26,275 nucleotides of DNA from Barthelona sp. PAP020 (Eukaryota > Metamonada: BaSk clade). Under the pieces are notes generated by a model, which did no database searches, was not told the origin of the DNA, and saw only the letters and a program-made list of their open reading frames with translations. Below, one piece after another: positions 17,926 through 26,157 of this stretch. The DNA is taken from NCBI GenBank assembly GCA_040182905.1, contig JARQWU010000139.1:1-26275 (forward strand), written 5' to 3'. The position numbers were made by a program, and so were the translations under genes. Within the stretch, counting starts at the first letter, position 1; each line of letters opens with the position of its first letter.

Positions 17926-18723
17926 ATGAATCTTGAACAAGTTTGTCAACAAAATAAGGATTTATTAAGCTTGTTGGAGGGAATATTGGTGAATAGATCG
18001 ATATCTTCTCCTGATAATATGGAAATGGAAAAAGATAATGAGATTGTTTCTGGTTGGGTTTCCCCACAGAGTGAAATTTCAATTAATTCTTTATATGAAA
18101 GTGATGATGAAGAAGAAGAAGAAAATGAAGAAGAAAATATTGAGTCTTCTCGATTAACCTATCTTTCAACTGATGATAATGTTTCTTCATCCATTATGAG
18201 CACTACACATGAAAGCGAACCTTTTTCTTCATATATGTCTTCATATACTTCTTTTTCAGATGATGGTACAAATCAAAATGGACTCGAAAATTATGATGAT
18301 TATTCTAGTGCTACATCGAATGTCGATTCTTCTGAAATTTATTTGTCGCCATCTTCAGTTTGGACTTCACCTGAGAGTGAAGTATCTAGTGCTTATTCAG
18401 CATCTTCATCACTTCCAGGCTTTATCAAAACAACTACACCTAGAAAGAAACATAAGACTGATCCTTTGAAGAAATATCATACTTATAAAATGGAATGGGA
18501 ATATGATGGTTTTTTGAATGGTCGTTCCGAAAAACAAGCCAGAAGTCGTGCAAGGAATCATATGATTGCTATTCAAAGAGAGCACGAGTATTTGGAGGAA
18601 TGTCGAAGGATTGAAAAGAGTAGGAAAATTCTGAAACCAAATACATACGTTGTGGCAACATCAAAAAGACGTGATAAGCTTCGTTGGGCAACAAGAGTCA
18701 TGATGAATCAACCCGCCGAATGA
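17926..18723 (+). CDS. Unrecognised acidic/basic protein, probably nuclear
   Basis: A 265-residue protein I do not recognise. The start is the ATG of MNLEQVC; the frame extends seven codons further up, but without an ATG. The N-terminal two thirds are disordered, rich in Ser, Asp, Glu and Tyr, with a Glu/Asp run around residues 60-75 and SP/TSP motifs that could be phosphorylated. From about residue 170 it turns strongly basic: TPRKKHK looks like a nuclear localisation signal. After it comes a likely helical region (HTYKMEWEYDGFLNGRSEKQ, then RSRARNHMIAIQREHEYLEE) rich in Arg, Lys and Trp. The split between an acidic tail and a basic helical domain is common in transcription or chromatin factors, but no named domain fits. 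It is divergent from the kinesin (287 bp) and in tandem with the importin. Confidence 0.75.
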   Translation: MNLEQVCQQNKDLLSLLEGILVNRSISSPDNMEMEKDNEIVSGWVSPQSEISINSLYESDDEEEEENEEENIESSRLTYLSTDDNVSSSIMSTTHESEPFSSYMSSYTSFSDDGTNQNGLENYDDYSSATSNVDSSEIYLSPSSVWTSPESEVSSAYSASSSLPGFIKTTTPRKKHKTDPLKKYHTYKMEWEYDGFLNGRSEKQARSRARNHMIAIQREHEYLEECRRIEKSRKILKPNTYVVATSKRRDKLRWATRVMMNQPAE

Positions 18724-18973
18724 CTGCTGAATGTCTTTCATTTAATTTTTAAATATTTATTTTCTTTTATTGATTCAAATCGTCGTTAGTCTATGTAAAA
18801 ACTTTTATGTCCAAATTATTGAGAGTAGTCGTGTTCATTCCAAATAATAAATGTATTTCTATTTTTTTTTCTTATATTTATATTTCTTCGTTTGAGTTGG
18901 AATTCAGATGAAAAGATACCTGGTATAAAAGAAAAGAAAAAAATGAATTTCCTTTTCCTTTTCCATTCATCAA

Positions 18974-21900
18974 ATGATTACTACTCTCACAGACCTAGTC
19001 GAAAATCTGCATAATTTTGCGTATGGAGAAGGTGATTTGGATGCGATACACAAATATTTATTGCAAATTGTTGGAACAGCAGAAAATGCGCATATTCTTT
19101 TTGATATATTAATTAATGACCAATGGGATGAAAAAGTTCGACAATTATCAGGTTTATTGTTAAGAAAGAATTTGATTTCACAATGGATAAAGTTATCCGC
19201 TGAAGTACACGAGAACATTAAGTCATCTCTTTTGGAAATTATTGCCGAGGAAGAATCATACCTAATTCAACAAACTGTAGCTGGTTTGGTTAGTACCATT
19301 GCATCTTTTGAATTGTTGAACGACAATTGGGATGAACTTTTACCTTTTATTTTTGAACCATTTGGATCTGTTGAAGAAGATGACCCAGCCAGAAGAGCTA
19401 TTTCTATAAAAATTCTTACCACACTCTTGGATAATACCTCCAATATATTGAGGGAAAGTTTTAAAGAAATTTTAGAATGTTTTATGGTATGTTTAGGGGA
19501 TGAAGAATATGCCGAGATACGCTTAGAGGCTGTTAATGGGCTTGATACTTTATTTGTTTTTTGTGATGAATTGGACAAACAAAAAGAGTTTTTGGTACTT
19601 TTTGAACGTTTAGCTGAAACATTTGAGTTTGCTGTTGATAATAAATCGGATGCTTTGATTCAAAAGACTTTTTATGTGTTGGAGAACATCCTTAGTGAGG
19701 AAAATGACATCTCTAACAAATACTTCAGACCAATTATCATAAAAATGCTTGAATATTTATATGATGAAACTATTAGTGAAATGGAGAGGACCAGATGTCT
19801 TGCTTTCATTTCTTTCTTTTTGGAGCAAAAAGTCAATATCTTCATTACTCGTGAGGGACCTATGGTTGAACAAATTCATGCTTTAGTCAAAATTGCAATG
19901 TTGTCTATTTTGTCTGATGAATCCATTGTTTTAGATGAAGATGGAGGCAGTTCTGCCACAGTTGCCGAAGCTGCCGCGAGATTATACGGGCATATTGTTG
20001 CATTACTTCCTGAAGAAATAATTTATCCTTTGGCAAAAGAAGTTTTAAATGAAGTAAATGAAGAATACTCCGAAGAAGAAGAATATCATCATGCCTTACA
20101 TAGAATGCAGGCTTTTTGTATGGGAATGTTAGCACAAGGTTGCAGTAGTTTAGTCAAAGAGGATATTTCAAGTTTTCTTGATGTTATTTTACCCGCTTTA
20201 TTGGATGATGGTTTGTTCAAAATTGCTTTCAATGCTCTTATTGATATGTGCGATAATTTAGCCCCAGAAATTTATGATTTTGTTGGCATTATTTTAACAT
20301 CTATTGATAATTTATTAACTTCTGTGGATGTTGCTCGTCAGAAGCTCAGTTGGAAGATTGTCATTTCGTTGACGAATGGAATTTATTTGTCAACGTTTCA
20401 GCCTTACGTTGACAGTTTGTTAAATAGGATTGAATATATCTTTCAGAATGAAGAAAATGATTTGGAATTGTTGGCTATTGTTGTTTCTGCTTGCACAGGA
20501 ATTATTGAAACATTGGGCAAATCTGCTGGTCCCAAATTAATGACTTCTGGAATAATGCAATATTTGTTCAAATATTTAGAATTGACAGAAGCGGATTATT
20601 TGGTTCTGAGGGCCCGTGCCACTGAAGCTTTCGGTATGATAATTTTGAGTGTAGATGAAAGTCTTGCTTTGGAACTCCTTGCAGATTCAAATCTGTTGAG
20701 CACAATTGGAAATAATTTTGCTGAAGATGATTCTTTACTGCTTGAATTAACTTTTGGTTTTTTCGCACAAATTAGTCAGATATTAAGTGTTGAAGAAGTC
20801 GTAAAAATTGCTGTACCTGAGACTAGTGATACAGATTATGGTGTATTACAAGCTGTAATGCTTTCTTTAGAGACAAGTGAATTTGGCCATCATGAACTGT
20901 CAGAGAAGACTGAAATTGAAAAACTTTTGGTTGAAGATGACACTGATATGCATATGAATTCTTTTAGAAAGGTACGTACTTCTTTATTAGATCAAAAACT
21001 TTCAGCATTAAACTACATTTCCACACTCATAAACAAATTGAGTGATGATCTTCAGGGACTTCTTGGTTCTACAATCGTTGGACAAATTTATAAAAAGCTT
21101 TTAGATGTTATTGATCCAAATAGGTCTCATCCTATTATTCAAGGACAAGGTTATATCTGTTTAGCGCAATTGGCAACCTACATTCAAGAGGATGACGTTG
21201 ATTTGCCAGATCAAATAATTTACCTCACGTGGCAAATGATGTTGGATGTTATTTTACAAAGTTCTGTACGTGGTGTAGTTGCTTCTGCATGTGATGGTCT
21301 TGCTATTCTTTTGGAAAATCCTAATGCAGATGTTTTGGCAGATGAAGAGTATGGATTATTTGGTTCGTTATTAGAAGCTTTAGAAGCATTGTTACAAGGT
21401 GAATTACCTTGTTTTGATGATTGCAGAGATGCAGAAGAACTCACAGTTTATCGAGATTCTGTTTTATCTGAGTATACCACAAAAGTTGTTTGTGCTTTTA
21501 TTGATGCCGTTGATTTTGAAGAATTTGCTGATGATTTTTTCCCTTGGATTGCCGCATTCTTAGACGCGGATAGACCTATTGATGATAAGTTGCATGGGTT
21601 GGTTATGCTTACTGATATGGTGGAAAAATGCGCAGATTTTGCAATTACCAATCAAAGCGATATTTTTGACCTGGCAAAACGTTGTTTATCTGTCAATAAT
21701 GGTGATGTGGTCTCAAATTCTTGCTTTTTATTTGGACAATTAGCTGTAAGCAGTGGAGAGGATTTTGATGAAAAAATTGGTGAAAATGCTGTTAATCTTT
21801 TGAAAGATATTTTGGAGAAGGAAGAAGTAGCTTTTAGATTAGCTGTTGAAAATGCAATGTCTTCAATTTTAAAAATTTACACTATTTTTGATAAAAATAT

Positions 21901-22165
21901 TTCAGAGTTTGCTCAACATTTGATAGCAGTGTTACCAATTCAAGCCGATTTGGATGAAGCCTTACCTCTCTATTCTGGTTTGGCTTCTTTAATATTAGAA
22001 GAAAATGACATCATCATTGAGAATAAAGAAAAAGTGATGGAAATTCTTGTTGACTTGTTTGATGAAAATTCTTTACTAAGTCAAAAACCTGAAGTTAAAA
22101 GTTTGTTGGAAGAAATATTTACGGAAAAAAAAGATTGGTTAACAGACATAGGTATTTCTTTTTAA
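18974..22165 (+). CDS. Importin-beta family nuclear transport receptor (importin-4/5, Kap123/Kap121 type)
   Basis: A 1063-residue, acidic, all-helical HEAT-repeat protein without introns. The N-terminal importin-beta domain is visible: helices at 1-50, then VRQLSGLLLRKNLISQW, the usual Ran-binding first repeats. The length, the long run of about 20 HEAT repeats and C-terminal blocks such as VLPIQADLDEALPLYSGL match the importin-4/5 group (human IPO4: LHALPLKEDLEEW at the same place). These receptors carry ribosomal proteins and core histones into the nucleus and release them on binding Ran-GTP. The exact orthologue, IPO4 or IPO5, cannot be settled by eye. The ATG directly follows a C/T-rich leader. 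The spacer downstream holds the large inverted repeat. Confidence 0.9.
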   Translation: MITTLTDLVENLHNFAYGEGDLDAIHKYLLQIVGTAENAHILFDILINDQWDEKVRQLSGLLLRKNLISQWIKLSAEVHENIKSSLLEIIAEEESYLIQQTVAGLVSTIASFELLNDNWDELLPFIFEPFGSVEEDDPARRAISIKILTTLLDNTSNILRESFKEILECFMVCLGDEEYAEIRLEAVNGLDTLFVFCDELDKQKEFLVLFERLAETFEFAVDNKSDALIQKTFYVLENILSEENDISNKYFRPIIIKMLEYLYDETISEMERTRCLAFISFFLEQKVNIFITREGPMVEQIHALVKIAMLSILSDESIVLDEDGGSSATVAEAAARLYGHIVALLPEEIIYPLAKEVLNEVNEEYSEEEEYHHALHRMQAFCMGMLAQGCSSLVKEDISSFLDVILPALLDDGLFKIAFNALIDMCDNLAPEIYDFVGIILTSIDNLLTSVDVARQKLSWKIVISLTNGIYLSTFQPYVDSLLNRIEYIFQNEENDLELLAIVVSACTGIIETLGKSAGPKLMTSGIMQYLFKYLELTEADYLVLRARATEAFGMIILSVDESLALELLADSNLLSTIGNNFAEDDSLLLELTFGFFAQISQILSVEEVVKIAVPETSDTDYGVLQAVMLSLETSEFGHHELSEKTEIEKLLVEDDTDMHMNSFRKVRTSLLDQKLSALNYISTLINKLSDDLQGLLGSTIVGQIYKKLLDVIDPNRSHPIIQGQGYICLAQLATYIQEDDVDLPDQIIYLTWQMMLDVILQSSVRGVVASACDGLAILLENPNADVLADEEYGLFGSLLEALEALLQGELPCFDDCRDAEELTVYRDSVLSEYTTKVVCAFIDAVDFEEFADDFFPWIAAFLDADRPIDDKLHGLVMLTDMVEKCADFAITNQSDIFDLAKRCLSVNNGDVVSNSCFLFGQLAVSSGEDFDEKIGENAVNLLKDILEKEEVAFRLAVENAMSSILKIYTIFDKNISEFAQHLIAVLPIQADLDEALPLYSGLASLILEENDIIIENKEKVMEILVDLFDENSLLSQKPEVKSLLEEIFTEKKDWLTDIGISF

Positions 22166-22566
22166 AAAAAGCATTTCAATAAATTATTTAACAAATCAAT
22201 AGTATGTGAAATTGATATATTTTCTTGTTTGGTCTTCATATAACAAATCAACATCTGAAAAACTACAAAAAAAAATCTCTTAATTGATTGATGATTTTTT
22301 TTTGTAGTTTTTCAGATGTTGATTAGTCAAAACTTTTGTCTAAATCATTAAAAGTATCTTTTAAATTTATTTATATAACTTGTAAATTTATTTTTAAAGA
22401 ACTTTTTTGTGAATGAAGCAAAAAATTTGAGAGCAATTTTGAGATGCTCATATTTCATTATATTCCCTTCAAATTAAAAAAAAAACAACTGTAAAAATGG
22501 AATTAAAAGTTCAATTGCTTGTTCTATGAAAGAGAAATCCTATAAGATTTTTTTTTCAACAGAATT
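22166..22566. other. Spacer between importin and SEL1L-like genes
   Basis: About 400 bp of A/T-rich DNA without coding potential. It contains a possible polyadenylation signal just after the importin stop (CAATAAAT), the perfect inverted repeat at 22246-22324, and a T-rich, A-rich leader before the next ATG. Confidence 0.6.
22246..22324. repeat. Perfect 32-bp inverted repeat with 15-nt loop
   Basis: Left arm 22246-22277 (AATCAACATCTGAAAAACTA, then C, nine A and TC) is the exact reverse complement of right arm 22293-22324, including the run of nine A or T. The 15-base spacer is TCTTAATTGATTGAT. It lies 80 bp after the importin stop codon. No target-site duplication is visible at the ends. It could form a long hairpin in the transcript (3'-UTR element or small-RNA precursor), or a cruciform, or be a tiny foldback element. 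Confidence 0.95.
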
Positions 22567-25104
22567 ATGAACAGATTACTATTTTTATTGATAATTTTAT
22601 CGTTATTGACGTATATAGTGGCAGATTCTGAAAATTCTGTTTCTGAAGAAGAAGAAAAACCAAAAACAATTTCTGAACTTGTGTCAGAAGCGAAAGAACT
22701 ATATTTACATGGAGCTTCAATGAAACAATTAACAGATATTTATGAAACAATAGTCACAATATCTGAACCTGAAGGATACTACCATTTTTCTCAAGTTTTC
22801 AGATATGGTTTGCACGGCTTTCCTAAAAATTTAACTATTTGGTTATGGGCTTTACGAAAATCTGCAGATTTGGGATTTTCCCCTGCTCAATTAGATTATT
22901 CTTTATTCTTAACCTCTAAATTTCCTAGAGTCCCACCATTTCCAAATCCTGTATCACTTAGTTTTGAGATGGTTACTCAAGCAATGATGGATCCCAGTAA
23001 ACCTATTTCTTTGATCACTGATCATGTTCCATTTGATATCGATGAAGTCAATCCATCAGAGTTTTTGCCATATTTAGCGATATCTGCTTCTCAAAATAAT
23101 CCTTTATCTAAATTAGCTCTAGGTTGGAGATATGTGTTGGGTCATGGTGTTGTGAAAAATTGTGAACGAGCTGCTAATGAGTATATTCAAATAGCCAGTC
23201 TTTTACTAAACAAGGATAATAATATGGGTGATTACAAGAATTTGGGAATCGATTCTCTTCTTTCAATTGTAGACATTCGTTTTACCACATTACGACACGG
23301 ATCAATCAATTTGAATAAAAATGTACACAAAAGTTTGAAAGACCAAATTGAATTTTTGCAGGTGAAGGCTGACAACGGTGACACCAGTGCAGCTCTTCAA
23401 TTGTCTGATTTGCAAATGCATGGTCAAACACAACATGTTCCTCGTGATCCCAAAAGAGCTGAACAATTACTTAGACGAGCAGTTGACGAGGGAAACACGA
23501 ATGCTATGACAAAATTAGGGTTTATTTTACTTCAACGTGGACAACCTCCAACTCGTGATGAAACTTTGCATCATGAACAAAATTTTGATACAAGCTCTAA
23601 TGTGCATGATACACATTCCGAACATTTTAGTCAAGAATCGCAGACTCATAATGATGAAAGCTCACAACCTGTTTCTGAAGAGCATTATAAACAATCAAAT
23701 CAACCTTTGGAGAATAACCATTTTGAATCCAATGAAAGAATGGAAGATGGACCATCTAATAACGAGCAATATGAAAATATGTATGTTGAACCTCAAATTG
23801 ATGTTGATGATGATGTCACACCGTGGACTGAAGCGCATATGCTGTTTGAAGAAGCATATGAGAATGGAAATGCTCAGGCAGCTGGTGGATTGGGAATGAT
23901 TGCACTTCAAGAAGGTCGCATGGAAGATGCTGTCAGATTTTTTAGAGAAGGAGCTCGTCGTGGTGATATTGTATCCAACTTTTATTATGGAACCATGTTA
24001 TTGGAAGGTAAAGCGATTGAAAAGGATGAAAAACAAGGTTTTTCTTTGATTTCTAAAGCTGCTGATGGTGGACTTTTGGTTGCTCAAATACAATTGGGGC
24101 AATTGCTTGTTTCTGGTCGTGGAATTTCCAAAAAATGTTGGGCTGGCGTTGAAATACTTAAAAATGCTGCTGAACATCTTTTTGAACGACAAAAACTTGT
24201 TGATGCACATGAAGCATTTTTGGCCAAAGATTATATGAAAGCGTTTGATCTGTATAATAGACTTTCAGAACTGGGTTATAAAGAAGCCATGGTATCAACT
24301 GCCTATCTCTGTCAAGAATATTCTGAAATGATCGACATTCCTAATGCAGAAGAATGTGTTTTAAGGCATTATGAAAGGGCGGCATTGTTAGGACATGATC
24401 AATCATTGATTGATTTAGGCAAAATCTATGTTGAAAAGAAGGATTATGAAACGGCTTATAATTGGTTTTTGAAAGGTGCCGAAGTGTCTCTTGCCGAGGC
24501 ATTTTACCGTTTAGGGTGGCATCATGAGTTTGGCCTTGGCTGTGAAAGAGATTTTGACCTTGCAAAAAAGTATTATAGTGAGATTTCTTCTGGATTCTTG
24601 GTTGATCCTTCAGGCAAAATCACAACAACAAAAAATAGGTGGATCAAAATTATCTGTGTTTTGAGATTGAAAATTCATGGGCTTTATCTTTATTTTAAAG
24701 GGGAAATTCCTCTCGGTCCATGGTTTTCTGAGTCCAAAACAACTTATGAAAGCACAGAATCATCAGATTTGTTCAATTTTTCCAAAATATTTAAGATTCC
24801 AGGGCAATTTGAAACTCCTGTGATTTATTTTGTTACCTTCCTTCTTTTGTTGTTTCCCATTTTTTCTTTTTTCCAACAACGTCGGCAAAGAGAAGCACAG
24901 CAACCATTTGTTCAACAAAATAACAATCAACAACTACAACAAAATTTTCAAAATGAACAACAACCTGAGCGCGAATATGAACATGAACATGAACATGAAC
25001 TTGAAGAAAATGAAATACAAACAGTTTCTGAATCAACAACAAATATTGACAACATTCAACCAGATGAAATAGTTTCTGATGATGAATTGCAACAAAACAC
25101 GTAA
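22567..25104 (+). CDS. SEL1L: SEL1L/Hrd3-type ER-associated degradation protein
   Basis: An 845-residue type I ER membrane protein. A signal peptide (1-20, LLFLLIILSLLTYIVA) leads to Sel1-like repeats from about 60 to 725, recognisable as A-x2-x-LG-x2-Y/M-x-x-G units, for example SLAEAFYRLGWHHEFGLG followed by DFDLAKKYYSE, a signature of the SEL1L/Hrd3 C-terminal repeats. One transmembrane helix sits at about 750-772 (VIYFVTFLLLLFPIFSFF). In yeast and animals this protein partners the Hrd1 ubiquitin ligase and hands misfolded glycoproteins to it. Two oddities: a His/Ser/Gln/Glu-rich insertion of about 90 residues (327-415) splits the repeats, and the cytosolic tail (about 773-845) is Gln/Asn-rich with an (Glu-His)3 run coded by a GAACAT repeat at 24979-25000. 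It converges on the eL40 gene 136 bp away. Confidence 0.88.
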   Translation: MNRLLFLLIILSLLTYIVADSENSVSEEEEKPKTISELVSEAKELYLHGASMKQLTDIYETIVTISEPEGYYHFSQVFRYGLHGFPKNLTIWLWALRKSADLGFSPAQLDYSLFLTSKFPRVPPFPNPVSLSFEMVTQAMMDPSKPISLITDHVPFDIDEVNPSEFLPYLAISASQNNPLSKLALGWRYVLGHGVVKNCERAANEYIQIASLLLNKDNNMGDYKNLGIDSLLSIVDIRFTTLRHGSINLNKNVHKSLKDQIEFLQVKADNGDTSAALQLSDLQMHGQTQHVPRDPKRAEQLLRRAVDEGNTNAMTKLGFILLQRGQPPTRDETLHHEQNFDTSSNVHDTHSEHFSQESQTHNDESSQPVSEEHYKQSNQPLENNHFESNERMEDGPSNNEQYENMYVEPQIDVDDDVTPWTEAHMLFEEAYENGNAQAAGGLGMIALQEGRMEDAVRFFREGARRGDIVSNFYYGTMLLEGKAIEKDEKQGFSLISKAADGGLLVAQIQLGQLLVSGRGISKKCWAGVEILKNAAEHLFERQKLVDAHEAFLAKDYMKAFDLYNRLSELGYKEAMVSTAYLCQEYSEMIDIPNAEECVLRHYERAALLGHDQSLIDLGKIYVEKKDYETAYNWFLKGAEVSLAEAFYRLGWHHEFGLGCERDFDLAKKYYSEISSGFLVDPSGKITTTKNRWIKIICVLRLKIHGLYLYFKGEIPLGPWFSESKTTYESTESSDLFNFSKIFKIPGQFETPVIYFVTFLLLLFPIFSFFQQRRQREAQQPFVQQNNNQQLQQNFQNEQQPEREYEHEHEHELEENEIQTVSESTTNIDNIQPDEIVSDDELQQNT

Positions 25105-25240
25105 ATATTTTTTCCTTTTTTCAATTTCAAGTTTAGTTTTGCACAACTCTAAATTAAAAAACAAACAATCATTGTTGTTTTACACATTTATAAAATAACA
25201 AGAAAAGTATTCAATTCCGAAAGTTATAAAAACAATATCA

Positions 25241-25637
25241 TTAGTTTTGACTTTCCTTACGGGGACGAAGATCGGGACATTTGCAACGACGACAAACCTT
25301 GGCACCAATAGGATTACGAGCATAACATCCACGGCAAATGTATTTGTTAACTCTGGTTTTTAAAGCAACAGCCTTGAGGGTAGGATCATAATCCCAACCA
25401 GATGAACCACCACCAATTAATCCACAGAATTCATCAACAACAGCATTCTCTGAAATATTGACAGAAAGAACATTCATGTCCTTATTGTAGATCTTTCCAT
25501 TATAAACAACTAAAAGTTAGCTAATACAAAATAAAAATGACCATACCAGAATCGACCTCTAAATCGGCAAAAGTAGTATCATTACTGGCACAAACGGCGC
25601 GTAAAGAACCGCAAGCGGTACGAAGGTAAAAATGCAT
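25241..25637 (-). CDS. RPL40: Degenerate ubiquitin-like domain fused to ribosomal protein eL40, spliced
   Basis: Exon 1 is 25547-25637 and exon 2 is 25241-25509, giving 119 residues. The start MHFYLRT aligns with ubiquitin MQIFVKT, which selects this ATG over an upstream in-frame one at 25742. Residues 31-64 (VVYNGKIYNK to LIGG) align without gaps to ubiquitin 43-76, keeping Gly47, Lys48, Asn60, Ile61 and the final Gly-Gly, but little else. About 12 residues around the main helix are missing. After Gly63-Gly64 comes eL40: YDPTLKAVALKTRVNKYICRG and onward with Cys89, Cys92, Cys103, Cys106/108 and LRPRK. eL40 is a 60S protein near the GTPase centre, normally released from ubiquitin by a deubiquitinase. 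Here the leader probably still helps folding or export of eL40, but is unlikely to serve as ubiquitin. Confidence 0.88.
25510..25546 (-). other. 37-nt spliceosomal intron of the eL40 gene
   Basis: On the minus strand it begins GTATGGTCATT and ends TTAGCTAACTTTTAG. It is phase 1 within codon 31. Splicing joins the N-terminal ubiquitin-like strands to the second half in frame. CTAAC lies 6 nt before the intron end. Confidence 0.88.
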
Positions 25638-26157
25638 CTTTGGAATTGAATAAAGATTGATTTTGACAAAAATTTTGTATAATTTTTTTCCAAAAAAAAC
25701 TCTTTTTTGTCTGTTTTTCTTCAATTGATTCCGTTCATCCATTCATTTGTGTTCAATATTTGAGTGTAAAATACTTAAATTAATTCTTTTGATGCAGATT
25801 GAATCGTTTAAAATGAATCAATTTTTTTTTGAAACTTTTAAACTATTTCTTTTTTCAAATTATTGATTTATGATATGTTTTTATCAAAAATAAATAAATA
25901 GTTAAGGTTTTCCATTTAAACACTTAATTTGATTTATCAAGCCAAATTTTCATTTCTGGTGTTGAAATGTGTGTTTGATTCTCCTTATAAAAAGAGGAAA
26001 ACAAAACCCCGTCCCAAATGTTGCATTTCAATTGTTCAAAATCGACACCCTTTTTGTTAAATTAACTTTCAACTGAACAAAATGTTGAGCCATTTAATTG
26101 CGAAGAAAAATCAAAGAAAAATTGGTTTATAATCATAAGCTAAAACTTAAAATAAAA
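25638..26157. other. Intergenic region between eL40 and ubiquitin genes
   Basis: 520 bp, the largest gap of the window. Most of it is extremely A/T-rich and holds the promoter of the eL40 gene. A separate patch at about 25950-26050 has about 36% G+C with complementary segments and may be an RNA gene or control element. No open frame longer than about 17 codons with an ATG was found in its central part. Confidence 0.6.
25958..26049. other. GC-elevated patch with long-range complementarity, candidate structured RNA
   Basis: GGTG-TTGAAATG (25958-25969) can pair with CATTTCAA (26024-26031) and CACC (26046-26049), giving an 8-bp stem plus a 4-bp stem across a 14-nt bulge. A smaller hairpin near 25979-26001 closes with a G-U pair only if the minus strand is transcribed. 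On the plus strand a T5 run (26051-26055) directly follows, like a Pol III terminator. It matches no RNA family I recognise. Confidence 0.3.

Noticed and set aside
24833-25042. Open frames opposite the Gln-rich tail of the SEL1L-like gene
   Set aside because: They are by-products of the repetitive CAA/GAA codons on the other strand and resemble no protein.
25521-25742. Longer N-terminus for the eL40 precursor starting at 25742
   Set aside because: The extra 35 residues are Lys/Asn-rich leader translation. MHFYLRT at 25637 aligns exactly with the ubiquitin start, so the inner ATG is the real one.
25970-25982. tRNA-like B box (GTTTGATTC) in the eL40-ubiquitin spacer
   Set aside because: One key base is wrong and no acceptor stem, anticodon arm or A box can be drawn around it.
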